In this document: piece after piece, positions 48,418 through 59,700 of the stretch
Layout: each line of letters opens with the position of its first letter
Numbering within the stretch: position 1 is the first letter of the stretch
Source: Enoplolaimus lenunculus
Taxonomy: Eukaryota > Nematoda > Enoplea > Enoplida > Thoracostomopsidae
Direction: 5' to 3'
DNA: 64,000 nt
Assembly: GCA_030248215.1 (NCBI GenBank)
Contig: JASANG010000606.1
Span: 124,001 to 188,000, forward strand
The notes under the pieces: generated by a model
Database searches by the model: none
Told to the model about the DNA's origin: nothing
The model's input: only the letters and a program-made list of their open reading frames with translations
Translations under genes and position numbers: made by a program

Positions 48418-48703
48418 TTAAGTCCTATTCACACGTGACAGTTTTTACTGCAAGAACTTGCAGCTGCTACTTGCACTTTCAAGTTTTGTTCAAAATCACG
48501 TTCAAATAAACTTGCAGTTGCAAATAATTCATTAAAAATCACAGCTAGGAATTAACGTTACATGTGTAAACAACCAACAATGCAAGTTTTCTGAATTTAT
48601 AGCAGCCGCTGTCTCATTGGCTGATCAAAAATGCAACTTTTGCGTGCAATTTGCAGCAGCAAGTTCTCGCAGCAAAAACTTACACGTGTGAATAGGGCTT
48701 TAA
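48418..48703. mobile_element. TTAA-flanked MITE ending CCTATTCACACGTG
   Basis: TTAA lies at both borders (48418-48421 and 48700-48703). The left end GTCCTATTCACACGTG pairs with the right end CACGTGTGAATAGGGC. Arms continue through AGTTTTT and AGAACTTGC. The TTAA target suggests piggyBac-type mobilisation, but these termini are unlike CCCTTTC. It is better preserved than the copy at 19427-19728. Confidence 0.82.
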
Positions 48704-50317
48704 TTATCAGTAATTTATGCTTGATAAAATTTATTAAAAAGTGCTCAGTCTTTTAGTAGCTTAGTAACCATAACAAAACGAAAATGTAATTACTTTGAAC
48801 TCTTGCAATGTCTGTAGCGAATGAAAAACTGCACGTTTTTTCAATGTGAGCTGACTAGACCTAGTAAGGACTTATTCGTCTATAGTCTGGCGGAATAACC
48901 GTTTTAGCTCTTTCATTCAAATGTTGAATTTAGAATTACGTAATACTGTTATGGCGTGCATACGCGCCTTTTATCGCGTGATTTTTAGCAATTTACGCTG
49001 AAATGGATTACCATAGAAATTAAAAATGATTGCTTCACCATGATTTTCGAAGTGAACTTAGGATTGTTGCAGGCCACAGTAAAACAACGCTAAAAGTACT
49101 GGCATTTAGGGTAAAATTTGTAACCGCTAACGATGTAACGGAAAAGCACCGTGCCCTTGAACACTTTCCTCCACAGGTTTAGGCTTAGGCATAGGAACAT
49201 GGTTAGGCTTAAACTTAAGTTTCACAAAAGACTTTGCTAACCGAAGCCTAAAACTTTGCTTAAGTATTTATTTACCTAAGTATTTGTTTACCTGACTGTA
49301 AGCCTGAGCATAAGCCTACGCGATAACCTAAATGAGGTGAAAAAGTGTACAAAAGCCACGCAATGCCATTTTTCAACAGAAATGAATCTGGAATTCGGGC
49401 TGCGCTGCACTTTGCCCTCTTCTCCGCACATATCTGATAACACTTGCAAAGAACAAACTAACTATATTATGTTTTTGGTTGAAAAGTCAACAATTTTTCA
49501 GCTATTTTTAGAGCACAATTTTAAATATTTCTCTGATGAGAAACATGATACAATGACCTCGGTAACACGACACCCGGCATAATTGAACACTCGGTCACCT
49601 GTAATAATTTTCTAGTCTTCGTTAAAACTTTCCCAACCGGCGTTCGATTAAAATAGTCTGTTTTTGAAATTTTTTGTAAAATTGAGTGTCGTGAAAGCTC
49701 TGATAATTTCACGCCTAAATTTGAATTTTTTTAAACATTCGATTTCTCAGGTCATTATGCTGTGATGTGAAATCAAAGCATCGCAGAAATAAAAAAAAAA
49801 GCAAACTACGCAAGTTGAAATCTACCTTATTCTTATACATATGTATTCGTACAGAAGCAGTAAGATGTTATTATATTAACGCTCTAACGGTGTAAATTTT
49901 TTTATTCTTCAACAAAGTCTTAACCCGATAAGCGGTTGAAGGTGGGGGAGGAACAGAAGGCTTTGTTTTGTATTTTGCTGACGTAATTTTAAAATAACGT
50001 TTATCTTGCACCCTGCGCGCACCACAGATTGTCACAAATTGCGGTTTGCGGCATTTCGAGTTTCACATCTGGTGTTCCTGTAAAATCGAAACTGTCAGAA
50101 ATTGCTTTTTTGTCTTCTTCTGCTAGAAACATGCCTACAGCAACTATTTTTCGATTTTTTGTAACAATACAAGCCGATTCATAAAATTAATACTGTGAAA
50201 ATGCATATTTTATATTTGTTTTGAAATGTTTGTTGAACAAACTACTAATTAAGCAACCGTTAGTTTTTCAATATATATTATATATGTATGTTTGTGTATA
50301 TGTAACAATTTGCTATT

Positions 50318-50560
50318 CAGGCCAATTCCTAATTGGCCTAGGCCAATTAACTATTTTGCGTAATAGCAGTTTGACCTAAAGATAAACTGCTATTGATCTT
50401 TTATTGACCAATCAGATTTGATTATTCGGACATACACAATACCGTTAACCGATAAGAGTTGGTCTAACATCACTGTTGTTTTGCTACATTTTACAATCGC
50501 TGTTTGACCAAGGCCAATCTGCTACTCGCATAGAATAGCAGATTGGCTCAGGCCAATTAG
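50318..50560. repeat. Palindrome-rich element with GGCCAAT arms
   Basis: CAGGCCAATTCCTAATTGGCC at the left and GGCTCAGGCCAATTAG at the right frame the unit. A second hairpin, CCAATCTGCTA and TAGCAGATTGG, lies near its right end. It is a probable fold-back MITE. Confidence 0.6.
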
Positions 50561-50644
50561 TAATCTAAATCTCATATTCATTCAGTAAATCAATATTTAC
50601 TTCCGTGGTATGTTAGTTTTATTCCGTCAATTGTTTTAATCTTC

Positions 50645-50840
50645 GACAATTCGTCGTCCGACAACTTGTCGTCCGCCCAACAGCGTCCTAAATCATACAA
50701 ATAAATCTAAACATAACTCTACGCGTAATCCAAAGTGTAATTCTTAGCCTAAGCATAATGATGGGCGATGAATTGTCGAGTCGATGAAATCTCGGATTAC
50801 AAGTTGTCGGGCGACGAGTTGTCGTCGGGTGACGAATTGT
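50645..50840. mobile_element. MITE ending GACAATTCGTCGTCCGACAA
   Basis: The left end GACAATTCGTCGTCCGACAAC is complementary to the right end GTTGTCGTCGGGTGACGAATTG. The core contains TAAATCTAAACATAACTC and GCCTAAGC units as in 41916-42066. Confidence 0.8.
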
Positions 50841-51239
50841 AGTGACATCCAATAGTTTACATTAACCAACTGAACAAGTTGAAACAACGTCAACAGTGCT
50901 CAAATTACGTGAAATGGGCTTTCAAGCTTAAGCGGCACTACTATAGATATGAATGAATGATCAAAGTTCAAAATTAATCACATTTCTATTGAAAATTATG
51001 AATATTGCTTTATGTGCATTCGTAAACGACTCAAAACACCGCAGCCCTTCGATTAATTTCAGCGGTAAATTTTTTGATGTTTCCTTGCCACAAAAAATAC
51101 AACCTTATCGTTATGACCTCGAAACAGTTTTAACTTTTTGTATTGTTTTTTCAGTTTTGTAGCGAATCACTTGAAATATGTACAATGTTCAGTTTTGCCT
51201 TACGTCTGGGCTACAACAATTTTCGTTCAAAGCTTGTGA

Positions 51240-51521
51240 TTGAGTAGCAGAGGCGGATTCAAAAAATTGTGTTGGGGGGCACGCTGGCAAATGTTATGAA
51301 ACGCAAAAATTGTAAGGTAAGGGAACTTGTCAGCACCAAAAAAATTTTCTAAACAGAAAATTGTAGTTTATCACAAAAGAGTTCTGAGGGTAAAATTGTA
51401 TTTTTTACAAAAAAATTTCCGAGGAAAAAAATTGCAATGGTAGGGACCTTACCGGTTTATCACCAAAAATTCCAACGGGGCGACAGCCCCCCTCTCTTTC
51501 AGATTCGCTATTGTTGAGTTG
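51240..51521. mobile_element. hAT-type MITE ending CAGAGGCGGATTC, with target duplication
   Basis: The element is 51248-51513, from CAGAGGCGGATTCA to CAGATTCGCTATTG. The flanks TTGAGTAG and TTGAGTTG are 7 of 8 identical. The interior reads as the GGGGGGCAC and CCCCCC sequence common in this element type. Confidence 0.8.
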
Positions 51522-53720
51522 GATGATGGTTTTTGTGTTTCTATGAGCATTCAAAAATTCCGAAAATCTCGAATGCAGGCCCGATGCCAGCCCAGCTTTC
51601 TAGGGGTGCTGAAAATTTTTCAGGAGAGGAATAAAAGGGTGTTCGATGACTTACAAACAAGTTTGAAAGTTTTCTAGGAGGACATAAATTCTTCCCCGGG
51701 CGCTACGGGTCCGCTAGAATGATGTTACATTTCTCGCGACCAAACAATTGGTTAACGAATTTTAGTCAAATTAATGATTTGACGCCATCTTAAATATTTG
51801 CACGAGCGTAGCCAGGATTTTCGTTTTAAGGTTCGCAGAAATACTTTAAATATATACCTAGTGTGTTAACTGTTAATCGTACAAAAACAGTCCCTACACC
51901 CAGCAACGCATCATAAAATATATTTTGGTATGTATACATACCACTGAAGCAATGTCGGTTCAGAAAAGAAAATCACCAAAAACTAGTATGTGGAAATGAA
52001 ACGCGCAGAAGATCATAGTTTCCATATATTCAAAAATGAAATTATTCCAAAACCATTAGGGGGGGCATGGCCCCCTTGCTCCCCCCTGGCTACGCCCCTG
52101 AATAATTGACAGAACATATTTGACTAACCGATTTCAAATGGTATATAAATCGTTGTGAATCGCAAAACAGTATATTTTTTGGGTTCAAAAGTAATCTTTG
52201 AAACTTAAACGTCGACGATCTTGAGAACATAAAATTTGCTAAAACTTTCAAAATCAATTATTCGAAAATTACCTGAAAAGTCTACTTTAAACAGGCCTAA
52301 TTTGAAAGCTCATGCCGTTTGGAAACGCCACCGTAAGCTCCCCACTTTAATAGCAGCCAAACAACTTTTTGCGTAAACGTTGGCAAGAAGTTTTATTTTT
52401 GAAAACATTTGTAAGCATTTTATGGATCTTTGGTAACAAAGACCATGCTATCAAATCAATGTATTTTAGCCGAATTAGCATAAAACTTGCACGCATAATC
52501 GAGAAATATATACATTTATCAGCGCTTCTTGAGCATAGGAGAATATATGCTTTTGTAAATTTGCGCTGTTACGTAGTATTTTTGTTTGCTCATACATTGG
52601 CTTTGTTTCAATCACATTCTTATGACAAAACAATTTCTGAAAATGCGACATTGACGTTTCCTATCAGCACACGACGATTAGCAACTTTGCCATATTGCAT
52701 CTCAAGAACCGGTTGAATCGATAACTGAGAATATACCTGAACGGCCAGTGCTACCGTGCCGCCTTCTGTCTACATACTGGCTGAAAAACCAAAACATTGT
52801 GACAACAACAACTGCCAACTTTTCTCGCTGATATATCGCTGTAAACAGGTTCAATTTTAATCTTCAACCGTATAACCTCGGGTTTGTCAAATTGTATGGC
52901 TTATAAATTGTTAAATGAAATATATAATTTATGACACAATTTTGACAAAACATTTTCAACTTTTCGACAATAACTCAACGTTGGTTTCGTTGAAACTGTT
53001 TTGCGTCATACAGTATGCTGAAGCTACATTGCTTTATAAATTCGACAACTTTTTATGGTTGCATAGCCTGTTGTGTTTAATTTGTTGCGTATAAACCATC
53101 CTATTATCAGTGCAGTTGTTCTCGACACGTAACTGGCTTTTTTTCCAGCTCTATGAGGCTTGGAATGAATTTGAAGAATGCTTATACGGCAAACAACATG
53201 AAATATATACTACGTCAACTGGATATATTTGCCAGGATAAACTCCAAAGCTCGGAATGTCAGCAAACAGTTTTTGATGTCAGGAAATTATTCTTGAGGCA
53301 AATATGGATTATGTTCAGTACATTTTACGAAGTTGCCAAACGAACTTGTAACATACTTAAAGGTTAACAACGTGATACATGGACTAAATTCAACTACATA
53401 AAATCAGTGCTTGAATTTTCGCGAAAAAAGGTTTTGGTTTTAAATTGGTTGTCTGAGTTTCAAACGACATCTTGCAATGCTGGTACCTGGTGGACAACGC
53501 GTGTTGGACGGCAGAATGAGCAGTGAACTGGAGATACAAATATTACCTTACGAAGCAATAACTCGTAAGGTTTCTTAACTGTATACAATAGTGGCTGGAG
53601 CATCAAATGAAGGCAACGAAAATTCAAGGCTTTGGCATATTAATGAATTTTGAAATATATTACGCACAAATTCGCAACTATTTTGAAGACATTATGGTAC
53701 TCAGAATCTACTAAGCTGAA

Positions 53721-56700
53721 ATGCCTAATAAACGAAAGGCGCAGTCACCGGGTAAGTACAAATCAGGGCGTGAAACTAATTTTAAATCAGATGTGCGATA
53801 ACTGTCTAATACCCTGTGTAATAATAATAATTGTTTGTTTAGTTATTAGTTTGTTTAAATTTGTTCTCATTTTCCAAAATCAGCTGCCTCATTATTGACA
53901 GCTCGTAAAATTATTTCTCAAATAAAAAAACCTTGCAAATATATGTTTCCAAACCTGAATTTTAAATAAATTTAACTTTTAAGCAATATCCAAAACGTGT
54001 ATACTAACAATTATACACTATTCTTTCACAAGCTTAACCTAAGCCTAAACCTTAACCCAACGTACGTAATTTTTAGTTAAGCCAAAATCTTATAATTTCA
54101 AATGTTCCGGTGGGTGCGATCTGTACTAGAGCTTCTGCATTTTTAATATCCAGTGGAATTAAACGAAAATTATCCGTTAACCTTACGCAATTTCATATTA
54201 TGTCAATGTGAAAATCTGGCATAAAATAACCAAAATTGTTTTGAGAATATGCGCTTTATTTGGTCAGCTGAATTACCGTAATTACTTCAAATATATATTA
54301 ACGTTTAGTGTTCGCACTCGTAGACCGAACTTTACATTTTAGCGTGAGTTGTTTTCATGCATCATTAAATAATAAAACAAGAACCTTGCAATTATAAGAT
54401 TTCAAATATGCAGTTTTTTAAAATAGCAACACCATTTTGAACAGTACCGAGTTGTAGTTTTACTCGCGGTATTACTTGAGTCGCAACTGCTGGCAGAACA
54501 AAAGACAGCGACGTGCAGGCGCTTTTTTTCGCCTTACTGAGCTTTTTGGCAAATCAAAATTCCATTTTTTGTTATCCCGCCACAAAACTTCATACACCAA
54601 ACCGATGTTTGTGAAAAGATTTAACCTGATATATTAGCTTAAATTTTTAATGCAATTTGTAACGCAAGGGTTATTGATGATATATGAATGAAATGAATTT
54701 TGAGACGGTTTCATTAAAAACTGCTGACGTTACGGTTTTTAGCTAAATTTTTTACTCATCGGGGTCGTAAACATTTCGGTTCATCAACAATGAATGAATA
54801 TGTCCTCAGCCGTAGATCACGACTGAACTGGTCATGAGGCGATTTGTTTTTTTGGATGGTCAACTAAGGGATGGTTGAACAACCCGTAGTGATAACATTT
54901 TTCTATTCAAAAATTTTCGTTTTTAAATCGCTCGACCGGTGGTCTGTGAAAGCATGGGCCCGAAAGTTGTGACCTCATTGGCCTTCACAATGCTGAACCC
55001 TGAGTACATTACGTAGCAGCAAAGATAACATCTTTGAAGCAACGGCATACGTCACTTAGTATCATTCGACAGAGCAAACAACATAAACTGTAGCTTTAAG
55101 AAGAAATCATTATCAAAGTACATAATTGATTCAAATCTGCGAGTTACAGATTCGCGCAGGGCAGCAGTTATTGAACAAGCAACACGATCGCTATCGCCGG
55201 CGGCAGCAGCGTTGCTGTCGCCGAACCGTGAAGCGTTAGTTGCGAACTTAGCTAGTCTTCAAAGCGGTCGCGGATTAGCTATGTCATCACCGGGATATTC
55301 ATCAATAGTTTTGGCGCGCACAAATTCAATGGTTCAATCGGCGATGTTGGCTCGAAAACAGCAACAAATCGCCGCTGGGAGTATTCGTGCGAAAAAAGTT
55401 GTACAAAATGGCTGGTTGCCAAGCACCGATGTAACCGGCCCGCCTGGGCCAGGACGGCGGCGAACAGCGATGGAAGACGCTGCTTATAAGCGTGAACGGC
55501 AAATTGTGCCTGTGTATACTGTTGCTGGAACGATGGCATTTATACGACGAGAAGTATTATTTCTAGCGAGTTCAATGTTTGCACCGGTTGTTCCTAAAAA
55601 GCAGTTTAATAGCCGTAAGTCGAAAGCATGAAAACTGGCAATCATTTTTAGTTAAGTTTGTAATTTCGATTAATTTTTTTTGAAAATTTCAGACGCCTCG
55701 TGATTTGATGCGTTGCACATTGCTCCAACGAGTCGTTTTCTTTATAAAATAATTTGAAGCAGACCTGTAGTCAGCGCGACATACTAGTAAGGGCCGAAAC
55801 AATTTTAGGATGGGCATGCTGGAAGTGCACTCAGGTTTAGAGCTAAAATTTTCAGGGGTGGCTGGCTACAGGCCCAACTTGGAGGTGTGCCTCCCAAGAT
55901 TCCACCGCAACCAGGTGCGCAGTGGTACAAGTGTTGTAACTTGTGAATTACTACGCCAAATTTACAGTGCCTGGCTTTTTATAGCATAAAAGCAATCTAA
56001 CACGAAAGTTTTGTACTTATCCTAACCGAGTCTACCGAATCGTGTCCCTAAACCTATTAATAAATCTAAGCATTATCCTAAACGTAATCTTAAGCCTAAC
56101 CGTATAAGTTCGTGCATAACGACGCAGTTAAAAACTAATTTTTGCACTTCGATTTGTTACCAGAATCTTCCTGAACGTTTTGTCATACTGATACTGCAAT
56201 ATCGCTAACTAAAGGTACCCTTGGGGTTAAAACTTTGGCAAAAACAGAAAAAACTTTACATGTGATAGTCCGATAAAACAAAAAACGAGCTAAGTGTATG
56301 TTATTTATCATTTTCTCGCAGAAGAAGAACAACTTTTATTGACGTAAACGTTATGTTTATCGGTGTTCAGTCTTGATAATCTTGGTTTATAGTATTGAAT
56401 ATAACTAGTAGCCGTAGTTGGACCCATGTGCAACTTTTGTAAAGAGCTGGGGTTTCACTCGTTTTCACAAAGCACAAAATAACTGTTCAGTTCGAAATGT
56501 TGAGGCATATTTAAGTTTTGAAAGTACATTCTCAAGTATAACTTTGCATTATCATCCAAGGTTTTGATACAAGACAAACAAATGTTTAATTCAACGGATA
56601 ATTGCAGTACCGGACATATATCAGTAACGAAGGGCGGATTAAAAACAAATAACAGTCCGTAATCGAGTAACAGGAAGTACCCTCCTGAGAGGCCAAACAA

Positions 56701-59700
56701 ATATCTGTCCTCGCCTCTTATTAGGGTCAAAAGCCAATCTTGTGCACTTTTACTAGTTTACTATAGGAGATTTCTTAATGCGTTGCAACTACTGAAAATA
56801 GTTACCAAATGCTAAAAGATATAATTAAGTAGGCATCAAAGGTGCTTCAGGTCCTTCTGAAGCTCAAAATGTTTGTGGAGGATGCACCGCGTACCACATT
56901 TCGAACTTGTCCGATGTCTAAAAAGTGTGACTATATAAATCAGATAATTCGTAAGGGTTATATAGTGGTTGCAATAGACATCCAATATTTTTTCTCTCAA
57001 TTGTTTTTTGCATAACGGATGGTAAGGTTTTCGGAGTTTCTAACTACATTCTGCGGTGTATTGCAATACACTCCACACCACTGAACTCTTTTTGCATTGC
57101 CAGAGTTATATATCTTCGCTATACCTGCTGGTATACGCGTCTGGTTTCGACTGGTGTATTAATCCTTTTGGTCTAGTTCCTGGTCCGCTATGGATTTTAG
57201 TCTTGTAACTCGGATATTCGGTTTCAAGTGTGGAAATTTGTGACATGGGTCGCACGATACACAATACAGAAAAAGGTGGGAAGCGAAGTGAGCCAGCAGC
57301 CAGACGCAATTTTAATACTAAATCGTAGTCCAAAATTTCGGTTTTGATCGATTTTGCGGCGGCCAACGCCTGGTTGGCCCCTATTGGATCTACCGGTGCC
57401 GCTATCGGTATTAGTTGTGTTTAGATGTAATTTGTCAACCAATGAAAAACATTTGTGGGTTGTTTTAAAGGCAGAACACGAACTTAAGTATACTGTATTA
57501 ACTTATCGCTGAATAGCCCATTTTTTACGTCAGACAGTATTAATCGTTTATATCGCTTTAGTTGACGTTTGGTTAAAGTGTATTTATAGTTCTTCAAACC
57601 AAGTTTTAAGTGAGTGTTTAGACACTGTAACCATTGTCAATTTAAATGCTCTCGCAACTAAAATGTTTCACGATGCGCGTTTATACGTACATATGCCGTG
57701 TCCAAGCAGATATTTGCCCCAGTTGGTAACTGGGACGTCCCAAATGAGAATTGTTGTTCGGAACAGCCCCAACAACTACTGTAAATACAAACCACTTTTG
57801 ATTGGAGGATTGCACAGACCAAACAGCTGTTGGAGTCAGGGTTGTTGAGCTTCTGATGACTTTCCCTGATCATTCTATGCCCAAATCTGAATTTTTGAAA
57901 AATTCGATTTTTAAGAGCACAAGTTCAGCCTCTTGGGACCCAAAATTTTTTCAATAAGTTGGACAAACTATATATAACTGACTCGTTAGCCAGACGTCTG
58001 ATTGGGAAGCATTTAACGATATTCGTCTAAGCTCCGCAATCTGTGTCAAATGGAATATATACTTTTTCGACAAAAAATTGAGTCCAATGGAGGAATTTGG
58101 GACCAAAAATGTTATTTGATATCATATTTAGTTTCAAATTATATTTAAGAATCGTTTAGTAATTTTCAATTTTTTCCACCCCCTCGGAAAAAACCATTTT
58201 TCCGGTGAACTTTTTCGGCCAACAACCCTGGTTGGAGTTCAACCTGTGATTGGTTGTTCAGACTTGAGTATGTCCGAGAAAAGTGACTTGCACACTAATA
58301 TTTGGCTTCAACATATTTGCAAGGTATAAGTTAAACAACGTTTACACAGTATACAAACGAAACTGTGTCAACGTGTACCGTAATGTTTAATTGAATACAA
58401 CGTTATGTTGGTAATGCTGCTTTTATATCTGTTTTTAATAGCCAATGATATTACTCCTCTGCAATCCTTCACACAACATAAACCTTGCTTTATTTATACT
58501 TTGTAAATATGGTGCAGCCCAATTATTACTGTGCAAGTCACTTTTCTCGAATATAATCAAACCTCAACAACTGATCAAAATTAGTGTGCATTCTTGTAGT
58601 TGTTTGGCTGCATCGAACAGCAATTGTCGTTTGAGACGTTGCAGTTGCCAACTGGAGCAAATAGCTGTTAGAGGCACCACATATATACTCGCAGGCAAAA
58701 CAGAACTCATGCATAACATGGTCAGTGGTCACAATATTATTTATTAATTTGAAAAATTGTATTGTATCCGACAGCAATATGGTATTTTCGCGTCACTATG
58801 CGCCGACCATAATAACGCACTCTTCGTTCACGCGTTCCAGTTTTTATAGCTAAAACATGCATGCAAGTTTTATAAAACGATTTACGAAGAAATTTCCACA
58901 TGCAAGTGGTACCTACTGGTTCCTGCTTAAAAACGCTGGCACGTCTGACTAGCAGATGCAGATTTAAACAATTTCTGACTGTAAGGTAGACAGACCTTAT
59001 CATTTTATAACCAAAATTTTTCTGAGGGGAAAAAATTGTGAACTAGGGAAGGGACCTTATCATTTCATCATAAAAAATTCTGACGGGGAGGCCGTACGCC
59101 GCCCCAACCCGCCCTCTCTACATCGGCGAGTGGTGACTTAGGTTTATTATCTAAGGTCACCGGTTATACAGACAACGTAACTTTAACGCCATGAGACTTA
59201 AGAATTAAAAGCACCATAAGAAAACCTTGAAAGCTGGCAATCAATTTGAATAAGTAAGTTTGGAAAAAATTTAAAATTGTGATGCAGTCAGCTACCAGTG
59301 CAACGCGTAACAAATACGAACAATTCCTAGTCTACCACGTTTGTGTCTTGTTTGTTCTGTTGTGTTCTAGAAATGTTCGTCGGAACTTTCAATTTATTTT
59401 AGCCCTAACTAAATTAAAAAATAGAAGACCAGATTTGTAGCAGTTAATCCAAATAGATTTGTACATACGGTGGTTGTATTGTACAGGTTGTGGTTGAATT
59501 GTATAGTACCGATATAAATCAACTGCGATCTGTTCGCAGAGGTGTAATTTTTCACAATCAGAGGCGTCATGTTGCAGGCATCATGAGAGAAAAGATATGC
59601 GTAGAAAATTGATTTTTTTGCTATCCATCAGTCAACCAACCAAAAGAATTAATTGTAGCAAGAATGAAAGATCACCCTAGGCAAGAGTATGCAACTAGGT

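Larger units (their letters stand above)
27979..53720. other. Long repeat-rich region with scattered exon candidates
   Basis: This is either intron of the phosphatase gene or intergenic DNA. Exon candidates at 32568-32657, 33458-33512, 39229-39351 and 45340-45458 are entered separately. Repeats are entered at 29753-29880, 30556-30749, 38901-39108, 40342-40625, 41241-41395, 41916-42066, 42432-42826, 44480-44641, 44748-45077, 46193-46525, 47651-48034, 48030-48327, 48418-48703, 50318-50560, 50645-50840 and 51240-51521. The stretches 28000-29700, 34500-38200 and 42850-44300 show nothing firm beyond small repeat relics. Confidence 0.5.

Noticed and set aside
52355-52716. About 120-codon plus-strand frame with a possible acceptor at 52354
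   Set aside because: Longest simple open frame outside the named exons, but composition follows the AT-rich background and no domain or partner exon was found.
53150-53370. Exon-like segment after a strong TTTTTTTCCAG acceptor
   Set aside because: Two frames are open, the donor (GTTAAC) is poor, and neither peptide resembles a known family; kept only as a note because it lies just before the phosphatase start.
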